Source: Chaenocephalus aceratus
Taxonomy: Eukaryota; Chordata; Actinopteri; Perciformes; Channichthyidae
Direction: 5' to 3'
NCBI GenBank assembly: GCA_023974075.1
Contig: JAMFTG010000057.1
Location: 448,501-512,500, forward strand
DNA length: 64,000 nt
Below are positions 9,500 to 20,640 of the stretch, in pieces; position 1 is the first letter of the stretch; every line of letters starts with the position of its first letter. The notes under the pieces are model-generated. The model saw only the letters and a list, made by a program, of their open reading frames with translations. It searched no databases and was not told the DNA's origin. The translations under genes and the position numbers were made by a program.

Positions 9500-12340
9500 A
9501 CAAGGCCGAGTATGACAAACTGAAGATGTTCGAGCGCTTAATACGACCTATAATTACGTTATAAAGTTGTCGGCCTCTAGTGCTCCCGTTCAATGCAAAC
9601 GTTACAGAGGGTTGTTTATTCACAAATAACCCTCTCTGTAAAATCCTAAATTGTAGGATAGTTTGGCCATTAAAACGCTTTATGATTAGATTTCTAGCGA
9701 GAAGTATATATTGTACTTTTAGAATCCACGTCCAGTCGATATGTAGGATCTATAGTTTGATAGATATTACGAAGATGATTTGAGGTTTCGTCAGGAGAAC
9801 GTGTATATGCGGCAAGCTTCCATGTAAAGTTACGGGTAGAAGACAGTATTTCCGATCTCGACGTTTTCATAATAAAACCAATGATCAAATGATTTAACAG
9901 TGATATCTACACTACTCATCCATTAAAAAACATCAGTTTATCCTAGTTAATTATACGACATTAATTGGTTTTAAATTGTGTACAATGCTTTTGTGTTGTT
10001 CCCATAGGTTTTTCTCTTTCGATTCTGAGACACATTTCTGTTTTCAGAGGTTTTGATAGGCTAAAATCACGCCGCAATGCACGTCGGGATATGGTGTTTA
10101 TGTGATATGAAATCGGAAAACATTTAAAAAAAATAAAATAATACTTTATTCCGAGTGTTCTTGCTTTTCTCTTTGGAAGTCATCACATAACGGCATTGCA
10201 ATACACGGTTCGTCTGCATAAAATATTACACATCTGCCGTAGATATGTATTTATAGAGCCCTGATCAGAAGACCTTTTGACAAACTGGAAGAGATGCCGC
10301 CAAAACTGAATACGTGACATGGACCATAAATATATCAACAATTAAACAACATCTTCCATTTCTTTTCACACAATACGTCTCCTTGCAGTATCAACACTAA
10401 TTCGGCTGACTTTTATATTTGATCCAATTAGTAGATAGTCTGTATTTACACCATAACGGTGCACAGCTGATAGAAAGGGACTTTTTTGTAGTTTTTAAAG
10501 ATATTACTGATTTTCTGAACTACCTCTCCAACTCCTCGTGCAGTTGACTGTTACAGGTCTAAACAGGTTCATGGTACAATGCATAAGCTTCACATCGAGA
10601 GACTGAAACTGTATTTTCCTTTAACGTTCTGTTTTAATTTCACAATAAAGTGAATAGTCATATTATGTTTGATATTATTATGTTTTATTAACTAGACCAC
10701 TGTTTTTTTAACCCGCGCCGCCTAGTGGTTAAAGCACATTATTGAATTTAGTTGTTGAATAAGTTATATTTGATAAAAACATTTAAATATTAAGAGTAGC
10801 CTACATACAAAATAGGGGTCAATGATAGAAATATAGAATGGAAAATATCAAGAAGATACTGTAGTGATCTCTAGAATAAAACAGTTTAGTGCGGGACGTC
10901 CAAAGATATTAACAGGAGGATGTGCAAAACAGACAAACTGATAAGGCTGAATTTTACTCAGGTGTAACTAAAGTCTGATTTAAGGGTTGTTTATATTTCA
11001 CATCATTAATCAGAATCTGCAAAGTAACTAAAATAAATGTAGTAGAGTAAAAATACCAGGTTAACCTCTGAATTGTAGTGGAGTAGAACAAAGTAGTACA
11101 TGCTGCTGTAACAAAAACATTTCCCAACTTGGGATCAATAAAGTATCTTATCTTATCTTAAGATGATCGATGGCTACTGCCATATTTGCTAAATGTGCAT
11201 CTGAACCTTGACAAGTGCATGTTTCAGGCTTATCAATTAACAACAGGAGGGGTCACAGACATAAGACCAGCTGTTAAATAAAGCTCTTCTGACCTTAGCT
11301 GTCATGTGGGTATAGTGATGCTGCCCATTATGGACACAAGCAATTTTCACCCATGTATTAATTATATGTTTTAAATTTGATAACACCAATGTGTTTCGTA
11401 TCCCCTAAACCTCCAGGGATGTATACAGTTTAATACTGGCAACTTCTAATTGTGGGAAATACGAAAACGTCTTTTAAAACTACAATTCCCAGTACAGACG
11501 TGCCATAGAACATGTTGCGAAACACACAATAGCCAGCATGTGTAATTGTGGGGGGGGGGGGGGGGCCGGGCTGGACCCGTCCAAGTCCAGTTTTGGATAG
11601 TCTGGCGTGGTTCCATTCTATTTCAAAGAGCTGTTTGACAGCGTAACCTTGTCGCACTGCCACTCCAACATCCAATCACAGAGCTTGAGGGCTAATCACG
11701 GGGTTTGTAAAGCAAGGCGGATGTTGTAGTCCCAAACGATAGCTGGGGATTCTGGGTAGTGTAGTGTATTCGGAAACTCTGAAGTGTCTAAACTCCGAAA
11801 AAAACAATTTGTTTCTCCGAATCGAAGGTTAAAAACACAAAAGCATTGTACACAATTTAAACCAATCAATATTGTGTAATTAAAAACTGATGTTTTTTAG
11901 TGGATGAGTATGGAGCATAGACTGTATGGAGATATCACTGTGTAATCATTTGACAGTGTGGGGAATACTTCCGGTTTTATTATGAAAACTTCGAGACCGG
12001 AAATACTGTTTTCACCCACGCTAACTTTACATGGAAGCTGCCCCATATACACGTTCTCCTGGCGAGACCTCAAATCATCTTCGTATATCTATCAAACTGT
12101 AGATCCTACACATCCACTGGACGTAGATTATAAAAGTACAATATACACTTCTAGCTAGAAATCTAATAAAAAAGCATTTTAATGGCCAAACTATTCCACA
12201 ATTTAGGATTTTCCAGAGAGGGTTATTTGTGAATAAACGACCCTCCGGAGCATTTGCATGTTGTTTCTTACACGACCATTAGAGGTGCTACACTTTAAAA
12301 CGTGACTCTGGGTCGTATTTAGATGCTGAACAATCGGCCT
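9500..12340. mobile_element. Long-TIR non-autonomous DNA transposon, element II
   Basis: Large inverted arms: the left arm from about 9537 (AATACGACC, then AGGGTTGTTTATTCACAAAT) pairs with the right arm ending near 12326. The complementarity spans many hundreds of bases, with arms of roughly 0.8 kb. Inner arm blocks such as AGTTTGGCCATTAAAA and CAATCACAGAGCTTGAGG are shared with elements I and III. The outermost ends are blurred; I cannot give exact termini or a target duplication. No transposase frame. A poly-G run lies at about 11550-11566 and a LINE tail at 11100-11162. Confidence 0.75.
10945..11162 (+). repeat. Block-R-like scrap plus LINE tail
   Basis: 10945-11098 resembles the reverse complement of part of block R (compare 34541-34640) and also 19500-19618. 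It is followed by a LINE-type tail ending GGGATCAATAAAGTATC with a TTATC tandem run, also seen at 20330-20398. Both scraps lie inside element II. Confidence 0.6.
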
Positions 12341-13735
12341 ATATGGTCGTTTTTTGTAGGAGGACAGGCTGCCCCGATCAGCTATTGAGAGGAGAGAGAG
12401 TAGTTACATGGGAATAGTAAATGAAGAGTAAAGACGGTCTTCCTGGTTGAACTTACGCTGAGCTTCATTTGTCCCTGAGGTACAATTGGATCTTCTATAG
12501 AAGCAATAAAAACAACACAGGGAAAGACACACAAAGCCACACATAAACAACCACAAATAATGATTACAAAAAACATTAATACAACAGTAAGTGGTGAACA
12601 CATGAACTATAAACCTCAAGAAAGAAAGAAAACCTTTTATTCAAACTTTTTATTGCACATTTTATTTTAATATTTTATTATTTGTTCACATTTGAAATTA
12701 GCTACTTATGTTTAAATAAATATATTACTTTATTTTATTTTTGTATTGCACTTTCTTACTTGAACTTGTTTTTTATATTTATTATTTTATTTTAAAATTA
12801 AGTAACTATTAGGACACCCAATTTACCCAGGAAACACTCACATATTAACGACCTGACATAAGTATGTAAAGCACACACACTCTGAGAAACTCATGTGCTA
12901 AAGCTGCGCAGACACACCTGTACACCTGATGATGACAAATATGCTAAGTTTTCATCACTTCATAAAACAAACACACTCAATGTGAAAGCAGGTTTACATT
13001 TTACCTTCCCGCCTGTCAGTCAACTCTCCCTTGTCACTACACTTAGTTTTCTATTAGCCCGACGGCCCATCTGCATGTCGTTACTTTGAGTTTCGACACT
13101 AATGGAGCCATTTCACCACGCAGTAAACTGTAGGGGAACATTAGCACCGGAGATGCAGTCTAACAACGCTCTAAAGTGACGGGAGCCGACGTGCTGCGCA
13201 TCGATGAAAGCGCCTCCGGGCCGAGGCGACGCAGCAATCATTCTCAATATTAATATTCTTTAGTTCCTCTGCGAAGGATGAAAAGATGAAGAACCCAGGC
13301 TTAATGCATATATGAATCTTAATCATACTCTTCCCCTATAGTGGAGGAAACATCAGTCAACAGGAACATGGACAAAAGGACATTCCCATGTTCTTAAACA
13401 TAACATATTTAAATAATAATGCCAAGCATGTGCTCTTAGTTTTTATCTGGAAGAATCTAGTACAAATCTGAGGCCTTTTTCTCAACCATTTCTCATTAGC
13501 TATAGTCCACTAATCAAGGCTAATTGTGATGTTGGTACATCTTGTTATTAGTCCTAAACAAGGACCACGTAGAAAAGGTTCAAACGTTATTATCGTAAGA
13601 GAATAAATGATTAAGCCAGATTTAGCTATTAGCTTGTTTCCATCTGCAGCCCCTGGACAACACACATAATAAAGAAAGACACTTCACCTGAACTGTGGGT
13701 ATTGTCCACGGTGACCATTGCATGTATAAAAAATA
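12341..13735. other. No gene identified; possible unique sequence
   Basis: AT-rich stretch at 12,600-12,830. A GC-richer, CpG-containing patch lies at about 13,100-13,250. No coding motif recognised. The CpG patch could be a conserved non-coding element but nothing in the sequence proves it. Confidence 0.35.
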
Positions 13736-13815
13736 TGTGTAATGTGTGTATCTGTAAAGCGCTTTGAGCACTGGAAAAGCACTATAATAAATGCAAGGAA
13801 TTATTATTATTATTA
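13736..13815 (+). repeat. Retroposon 3'-tail-like repeat
   Basis: Contains GTAAAGCGCTTTGAGCACTG, then AAAAGCACTATAATAAATGC and an ATT tandem run. This is the common vertebrate retroposon-tail layout. Parent element not identifiable. Confidence 0.55.
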
Positions 13816-13974
13816 TTAAAGAAAAAATGACAATAATTAAAACAGGTCAAAGCACGGATCAACATGAAAATACCAGCACCTTTATTAGAGCCGATGAAAT
13901 GACTATTCATAGGAGATGTATATTAGATAAGTAGAAAGTACTCCTTCTCATGCAGTGTTAATTGAACTCGTCCT

Positions 13975-14330
13975 TTTTTATTTTTTTATTTATTTATCCA
14001 GGAATGTCCCATTGAGATACAAGATCTCTTCTTCCAGGGAGTCCTGACCAACACGGCACACAACAAGTTTCAACATAAAACAAGGGCATTAAACAAAAAA
14101 AACATACAATTCAAATATAAATACAGAAGGCCATTTGTGCAGTGGCAAGAAGCATACTCACATCAGCAATAGCATCAGGTCAAACAGGTACATGTTTCAT
14201 GAAGGGCTAATCGTAGCATACCTTTAAAAGCATGTACAGTAGGAAGTGCCTCGAGACAAAGTTTTACTTGCAGCGTATTCCATAAAAAGGGAGCATAGTG
14301 GGAGAGTCCTTGCTTATTTCACATTTTAAC
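13975..14330. repeat. Dispersed teleost repeat, class unassigned
   Basis: Contains TTATTTATCCAGGAATGTCC, then CATTGAGATACAAGATCTC and CAGGGAGTCCTGACCAA, a combination I recognise as a widespread fish interspersed repeat. Internal pieces (TTTTACTTGCAGCGTATTCC) fit the same family. No coding content. Confidence 0.5.
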
Positions 14331-15120
14331 GCCAGGTGTGTTTTGCTGATGGTGGCAAAGTAAATCTTGTAAGCAGAAGATATCACTTCAGTTGATTTTG
14401 TTGTTGTTGAGTTATTTTTCACAATAAACCAATTTTGTTTCTTTTATATGTCATTCTGATATGCATCACATGAACACGGTCCTCACAAGCCCTCATAAAC
14501 GCACACAGACACTCATGTGGTTAAATTATTTTAAATGATGCCTACAGATTTTCCGCGGTGTGTGTTATGGCCGTGATTGCATTCCTTTAACATGTTGACA
14601 TTCACATGTAATCCGTCTTTGTAATTAGACAGGCTTCACACAAATAGAGGCGGAGTGATTAAAACAGGAACATCCAATCACGCATGCTTCTTATGTCGGT
14701 GAACATTTCGCTGATGAGGTGGCGCCGCGGCTCCACATACGAGATATAATAACAGTATAACAATTACCCTTTCACGTACTGTCAAGCGCACACACACACG
14801 TCCAAGCACACACACCTCTACACAGGCTCATTTTAACACACACTTACAAGCAGCTGTACAACCTAACACACACAAACAATACTAATTAATCCAGATGTCT
14901 TTTTCCCTAACAGGATATCCTTGGCTTTCATCCCCTCCTCAATTAGATTGAACTTCCTACTGTTATGTTAGTGTTTGGATTAGGAGGAATTATGGAGGAA
15001 TGCTAATGTTTGAAATCCTCCCTTGCCTGACTTAATGCATCAAACGCTTGACAGAGATCTGGGTGTTAAAGTGTGTACTTCTTTGTGTGTATGGATCTGA
15101 ATTAATGGAAATGCTAGAAA
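14331..15120. other. No gene identified
   Basis: No family recognised. The last 75 bases or so weakly resemble the sequence preceding each copy of the tandem unit that starts at 15121, so an extra partial unit may be present. Confidence 0.35.
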
Positions 15121-16270
15121 ACACGTTAGCTAAACCTTTACCGTATGCTAGCGCTAACTCTCTGCTTCATTCAGAAATTGCATCATTTTCCCAGCTGCCC
15201 TTCTTTTCACACTCCTGAGCTTTGATAGGTCAAAATTAGAGCAGAAGATTAAGATGTCGACTATTTGAACTTTGACACAATCTCTCATCTCCTTAGGGAC
15301 ATAAATGAGTACGAAGCTGACATTTCCACCGTTAGCTAGTTAGCTTAGCTGACCTGAATTCAAATGAGCCATACTGAGGCCGTTTCTCAATCTCGAGGAT
15401 ACTGGCTTCCAAGCCAATATTTCAAGGATGCTACGTCATTGAGTGTTGAAGGACTGTTCCAATCTCCAGCATACTTGGAATTCCACCGAGGCCGCGTCCT
15501 TGGTTTGGGGGAAATGTCGAGGCTGCACATGGGTAGACTTCGCGTCCTTAAAATCCCCACAATGCTTTGCGCACGGACCAATTTCAAAAAACCCTTGCGG
15601 AGAATGGCTGAACCGACGCAGCACACATTTAAATGTTAGTATGTAGTGGCGTAGAACATGTGTTGGTAAATATGTTACTTTGTTACATTTGTTTGTCATC
15701 ACCAAAAATGTGTTCCGTGAAAGTAAAGCAAGTTCATAATTAGATAGACATCGTGAGGTATTTATTTTCGGTACAGTTTATGTTGAAACCGTTAGAGAGA
15801 GTGGCACACTTGTTAGCCTGTTCCATTCTTCTTCGTTTTCCGAAGCCGTGGCTTGGAAGCATACTTGCTTCGTTTCTGAAGGAAGTGACTTGGAAGTACG
15901 CGACTACCAAGCCAGCATCCTCGAGATTGAGAAACGGCCACAGCAGGCCTCTGCACTTGTGTTAATTAGCAACCTGCTGAACCTCCAAGGTAATTACATG
16001 GCGAATGAAAGAACATAATATCACTTACAACCAGCTTTCAACTAATTGATTTGATGGCTCTTACTGTTGACTACCTTTTATTTAAATGTATATCTTAAAA
16101 ACAACTTGGTTAGCAGTAGCCTACCTGTAAAGACACAAATGCAGAGCTACTTCAAAATGTAAAAAACTGGTAGCATGTGGAGAAATTGGCATCTAGCTTG
16201 ACAGATGTCTGGCTTTAATAAGGAGAGGTGTCTTGTGTGTTTCGCTCTGTCATAGTTTTAATGCTTCGTA
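15121..16270 (+). repeat. Approximately 0.6-kb tandem unit, copy a
   Basis: Begins ACACGTTAGCTAAACC and contains the landmarks CCTGAGCTTTGATAGGTCAAA, TTTGACACAATCTCTCATCT, GCTGACCTGAATTCAAA and AACCTGCTGAACCTCCAAGG, which recur in order in copies b and c. Net length is about 590 bases once the MITE at 15378-15939 is removed. Function unknown. Confidence 0.75.
15378..15939. mobile_element. MITE with GGCCGTTTCTCAAT termini
   Basis: Ends are inverted: GGCCGTTTCTCAATCTCGAG at the left and the complement ending GAAACGGCC at the right. Sub-terminal CTGGCTTCCAAGC-like and TGGCTTGG-like blocks extend the symmetry. It interrupts tandem unit a, so the unit itself defines the insertion. The short direct duplication could not be resolved with certainty. 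No transposase. Confidence 0.75.
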
Positions 16271-17728
16271 ACCATGTTAGCTAAACCTTCGCTACATGCT
16301 AACACCGCCTCTAGCTCTCGGCTTCATCTACTTTGCATCACGTATCAAGCTGCTCTTTTCTCGCACTCCTGAGCTTTTGATAGGTCAAAATAAGAGCAAA
16401 CCATTCTTGTGATCTTTTCTATCTGAACTTTGACACAATCTCTCATCTCCTTTGGGACTCCGACAACAAAGACCTTCGCTTGAGTCTTGATAATCACATA
16501 ACAAGCTACCTAGCTGACATTTCCACTGTTAGCTTAGCTTTGCTGACCTGAATTCAAACAGCCATGAACTGCAGTCCAATGCACTTATGCTAATTAGTAG
16601 TGGTCCGATATTAGGAATTATGACGTCATCCCGATAAACCCGATAATAGTATTAATAGCCCCGACAATATACAATATATTTTTTGGATACAAAAAAAAAG
16701 AAGTTCTGCGGTGGGTGGATTGGGATGAGGGGCGCTTGTTTTTCACTCGGCTCCTCCCGTTTTGCCAGTACTGTGGTATTAGTGGTTTAGGAAGAGGGGA
16801 GGTCTTCACAAATCCAGCGCTCCCTAACTCATGCCTGGCTGTGACGTAAACGGCGTGCGGCCGTGAAGCCAGGACAGTAAACAAACATGTCATCGGTAGT
16901 ATGGGACTATTCCAAAGTTTCAGAGTTAGATAGTTCGCTTGCTATTTGTATTAACAAATGCAGAAGTTCCACGAGGAGGGAAAAAGGCAACGAGCTATAA
17001 TACTTCCAACCTGATCAGTCACCTGAAACATCGTCACCGCTACGATGGTGTGTTAAAAGCGTAAGATGCCTGCGCTGCTAAACTAGCGGCGAATCCAAAG
17101 CCAGCTGCAAAGGCACCGGGGCTTTTACCTATCGACGAGGCTTTTGAAAAAGGCAAGAAGTTTGCCAGATTTGTTTGGGAAAATAAATATGGTCACTTTG
17201 AAGAGTCAGAACTGTTCTTGGCTTTTTTTTATTCAGTGTAGTAATGCTCATGTCATGTGCTCACTACTAGTCTTTTTTTTACCACCAGGTGTGCAAAAAC
17301 TACAGGTACATTTAATATATATATATATATTATATTATTATCGGTTATCGGTATCGGTCTTGAGAAGCAGGAAGTTATTGGTATCGTATCGGTTTCAAAA
17401 AACCAATATCGTGCATCCCTACTAATTAGCCAACCTGCTGAGCATCCAAGGTAATTACAAGGTCATGAATGAAAGATACACGTTTTGCTTTCCACTCATT
17501 GTGTTGCCAGTCCCTGTAACTGTTGACTGCTAAATATTTAAATACATATCTAGAAACAAACAAACAAGGAATTAAACACCCACACAGATATGTTCCGTTG
17601 TTATGGCTAATTAGACCTCAGTTAGCAGTACCTGTATATGTACATTAAGAAATTCAGAGCTAACTAATGATGTCAAAACGTGTAGCATAGGGAACATTTG
17701 CAATCAGATTCTTAAGGATGCTTCACAA
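16271..17728 (+). repeat. Approximately 0.6-kb tandem unit, copy b
   Basis: Same ordered landmarks as copy a, interrupted by the hAT element at 16598-17421. Net length is about 625 bases. Confidence 0.75.
16598..17421 (+). mobile_element. hAT derivative with BED-finger relic
   Basis: Flanked by perfect 8-bp duplications CTAATTAG (16590-16597 and 17422-17429), the hAT hallmark. Termini are imperfect inverted repeats: TAGTGGTCCGATATT at the left and AATATCGTGCATCCCTA at the right. A start near 16888 encodes a BED-zinc-finger-like stretch (CINKCRSSTRR). After a stop or frameshift, another frame reads TSNLISHLKHRHRYDG, the His half of the finger. The catalytic region is missing. Deletion derivative. 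Confidence 0.85.
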
Positions 17729-19269
17729 ACACGTTAGCTAAACCTTCACCACATAACACCTTCCCTTATTCACTTCACTTTTTGCACCCCTGAGCTTTAT
17801 GAGGTCAAAATGAGACGTGTGTGTCACGATTCTCATGTTATGTCACGTTTGTAGTTTTGTCTGTGTTGGTGTTTTTCCAACCTGATCTCACCAGAATGCG
17901 TGACTCCACCACGACTCCTTAACACCGCATTGCGTGGTGGACTCACGAACTTTGTTACATTTACGTGTCTGCACCACGCAAACAACCCCAATGTAAAGTG
18001 AATGAGGCTCCTTTGTCGTGGTGCACACACGCATTTCTACAACGTCCTTCAGGGAGCTTTTATTCTATAAAACGTTTTTAAAATCTACTTTATAGCTTGT
18101 AGTAACTCACGGGAGGCTTCTTTTATTTTATTTGTATTCATAATAATTTTTATTTTTCGTCAGAATGTATTATGGTGCATGAGTTACGAATTGTTGGTCT
18201 CAAAAAACAGTGCATTGTGTGTAATACAACTGGGATTTGTATTAAATTAGTTAGTTTTTAAGGAAGGCCAGAGCTTCAGCTGTGTCCAATAGATTGTTCC
18301 CTAGTTAACGTTTTTTAAAAGAACATTATATTCCAATTTGATCATGTTCCCTTTATTGTATTACGGAGAGCAATGTGAGCGTCCATTCCCATTGGATAAT
18401 GGAGGATTTTACACCCGGAAGTAAGTATTCCCCTTACTGTCGATTGATTTTACAGTGATATCTGCACTACTCATCAACTCAAAAACACCAGATTATCCTT
18501 GTTGATTACACAACATTGATTGGTTTAAGTTGTGTACAATACTTTTGTAATTTTCCCCTTCGATTCGGTGTGAAACAAAGATTTGTTCAGTTTAGGATGG
18601 CCGAAGACACTACACTACCCAGAATCCTCAGCTATTGTTCCGCGTTGCCTCAAGCTCTGTGATTGGTTGACCTCCAACTGCATTCCATATGAAAAAAACG
18701 TTTCGTAAAAGATAAATCATACTTTATTCAGCAGTGCTTTCTTTACTCTTTGAAAGTCATCACATGAATGCATTGTAAATAGTACACATCTGTCGTAGTT
18801 CTTTCTTTATCTACAGAGATCTGGCCTCAAAATAGACCGGAAACTATTCTTTTACCGTTCTGTTTTAATTTCACAATAAAGTTAGTAGTAATAATTTGTT
18901 TTGATATTATTGTTTTTTATTAACTACTCATGTTAAGACTATCTTTTCTGTGTTGCTGTGGGGTTTTTCCATCGCTTTTGTGTTACAAATATCAAAACAA
19001 TAACAGAATATATCGGTCGTAAACTAAACCAGAAACAGCAGTATATTTTATTTTGTTAACACTGTAAACTTGACAGCTTTTTAACCCAAACCACCTACTG
19101 GTTAAAGCACGTTATTACACGTTTAGAGTAATATTGAAATCTTGAAAAGGGATGTCCAAAATAGCAATTATATACAGTTTTTAATTAACTAATTAATTTG
19201 TAGAGAATAACGAGTAATGTATATACTTTATAGGGATCTGCAGACAAATATTTAGTCTTCTCAAGCACC

Positions 19270-19450
19270 AACAATCATTACATTACATTACATTGCATTT
19301 AGCTGACGCTTTTATCCAAAGCGACTTACAATAAGTGCGTTCGACCAACAAAATACAAGCTTGAAGAAAACAGAATAATATAAGTACATCAGGTTTCATA
19401 GAGCCAAAACATTTCAAGTGCTACTCAACTGGCTTTAGGTAAGCCAGTCC
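19270..19450 (+). repeat. Teleost CATTTAGCTGACGC repeat
   Basis: CATTACATTACATTGCATTT, then AGCTGACGCTTTTATCCAAA and GCGACTTACAATAAGTGCG form a very widespread fish interspersed repeat. Superfamily not assigned here. It sits inside element III. Confidence 0.65.
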
Positions 19451-19499
19451 TCCAATCAAATATCTCTCCTGATTGTTGGCACTTGACAATCACCTTCCC

Positions 19500-19618
19500 T
19501 GTATTTTACTCAGGTGTAACTAAAGTCTGCTTTAAGGGTTGTTTATATTTCACATCATTAATCAGAATCTGTAAAGTAACTAAAATAAATGTAGTGGAGT
19601 AAAAATACCAGGTTAACC
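19500..19618 (+). repeat. Block-R-like scrap
   Basis: TTTTACTCAGGTGTAACTAA through CAGGTTAACCT matches 10945-11065 closely and, more distantly, the reverse complement of block R in the TRIM region. It is truncated against the LINE relic that follows. Confidence 0.6.
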
Positions 19619-20398
19619 TTAAAGAAAGCCCTCATACTGACGCTGTGTACAAGAAGGGGATGAACAGACTCTATTTTCTGAGGAAGCTGAGATCCTTCCA
19701 CGTGTGCAGCAAGATGCTGGAGATCTTCTAGTCTGTTGTGGCCAGTGCACTCTTCTTTGCTGCGGTCTGCTGGGGGGGGGGGGGGGGGGGGGGCAGCATC
19801 AGAGCCGGCGACACCAGCAGGATCAATAAACTGATCAGGAAAGCTGGGTCTGTCATCGGCATCAAGCTGGACCCCTTTGAAGCTGTGGTGGAGAGGAGGA
19901 CACTGAACAGGCTGTTGTCCATGATGGATAACCCACCCATCCTCTCCACCTGCAGCTGGACAGTCAACGGAGCTCCTTCTCCAACAGACTGCTGCAGCTC
20001 CGCTGTCACAAGGACCGATACAGGAACACATTCCTGCCCACTGCCATAACTCTGTACAACAAATCACCTCTGGCTGGAAGAGAACTCTCTGCTCCATAGT
20101 TTCTCTAATACAACCTCGCTGTACATTGTACACATATATAATCTGTTCAATATTTGATATTCCATATTCCATTGTCATATATTTTTGAATATGTATATTT
20201 GCATATATAATATCTACATGTATATTTTTTATTTCAACACGTAGCCTATATTTTCAATTTTCTTTTTTTTCTATTCTTGTTTGTTTGTAGTTTTGTTTTA
20301 TTGTAAAATGCCTTGTCTTTTATGCTGCTGCAACAAAAACAATTTCCCAAATTGGGATCAATAAAGTACCATCTTATCTTATCTTATTTTATCTTACA
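19619..20398 (+). pseudogene. Non-LTR retrotransposon RT C-terminal relic and 3' UTR
   Basis: Conceptual reading in shifting frames gives peptides typical of the post-RT C-terminus of a fish LINE: RLYFLRKLRSFHVCSKMLE, FAAVCWGG, INKLIRKAGSVIGIKLD, then LRCHKDRYRNTFLPTAITLY. It is broken by a stop and by a poly-G run (19771-19792). The 3' UTR ends with GGGATCAATAAAGTACC and a TTATC tandem tail. Layout suggests a Rex1/CR1-like family, but I am not certain of the clade. Confidence 0.7.
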
Positions 20399-20640
20399 TC
20401 CGGACTCAAACCACCAGACTCAGGGACAGTTTCATCCCACAGGCCATAAAACTATTAAACACCTGAACTTTGAAATAACATCCATATCATCTGAAATGAT
20501 TTGTTTAATATATCATATTCCAATCCCTTGTATAGACTCTTATTGCACTATTTCACTTTTTACTATTTTACTAATTTTCTTTTTGTATTGACTTGCACTA
20601 TTTTTCTGTGTATCTGTTTTATTGTGTTGCACTGTTGGAG
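20399..20640 (+). pseudogene. Second LINE 3'-end scrap
   Basis: Reads RLRDSFIPQAIKLLNT and a stop in one frame, the usual C-terminal end of fish LINE ORF2, then an AT-rich 3' UTR. It directly follows the tail of the previous LINE. A poly-G run at about 20658-20680 separates it from the right arm of element III. Confidence 0.5.
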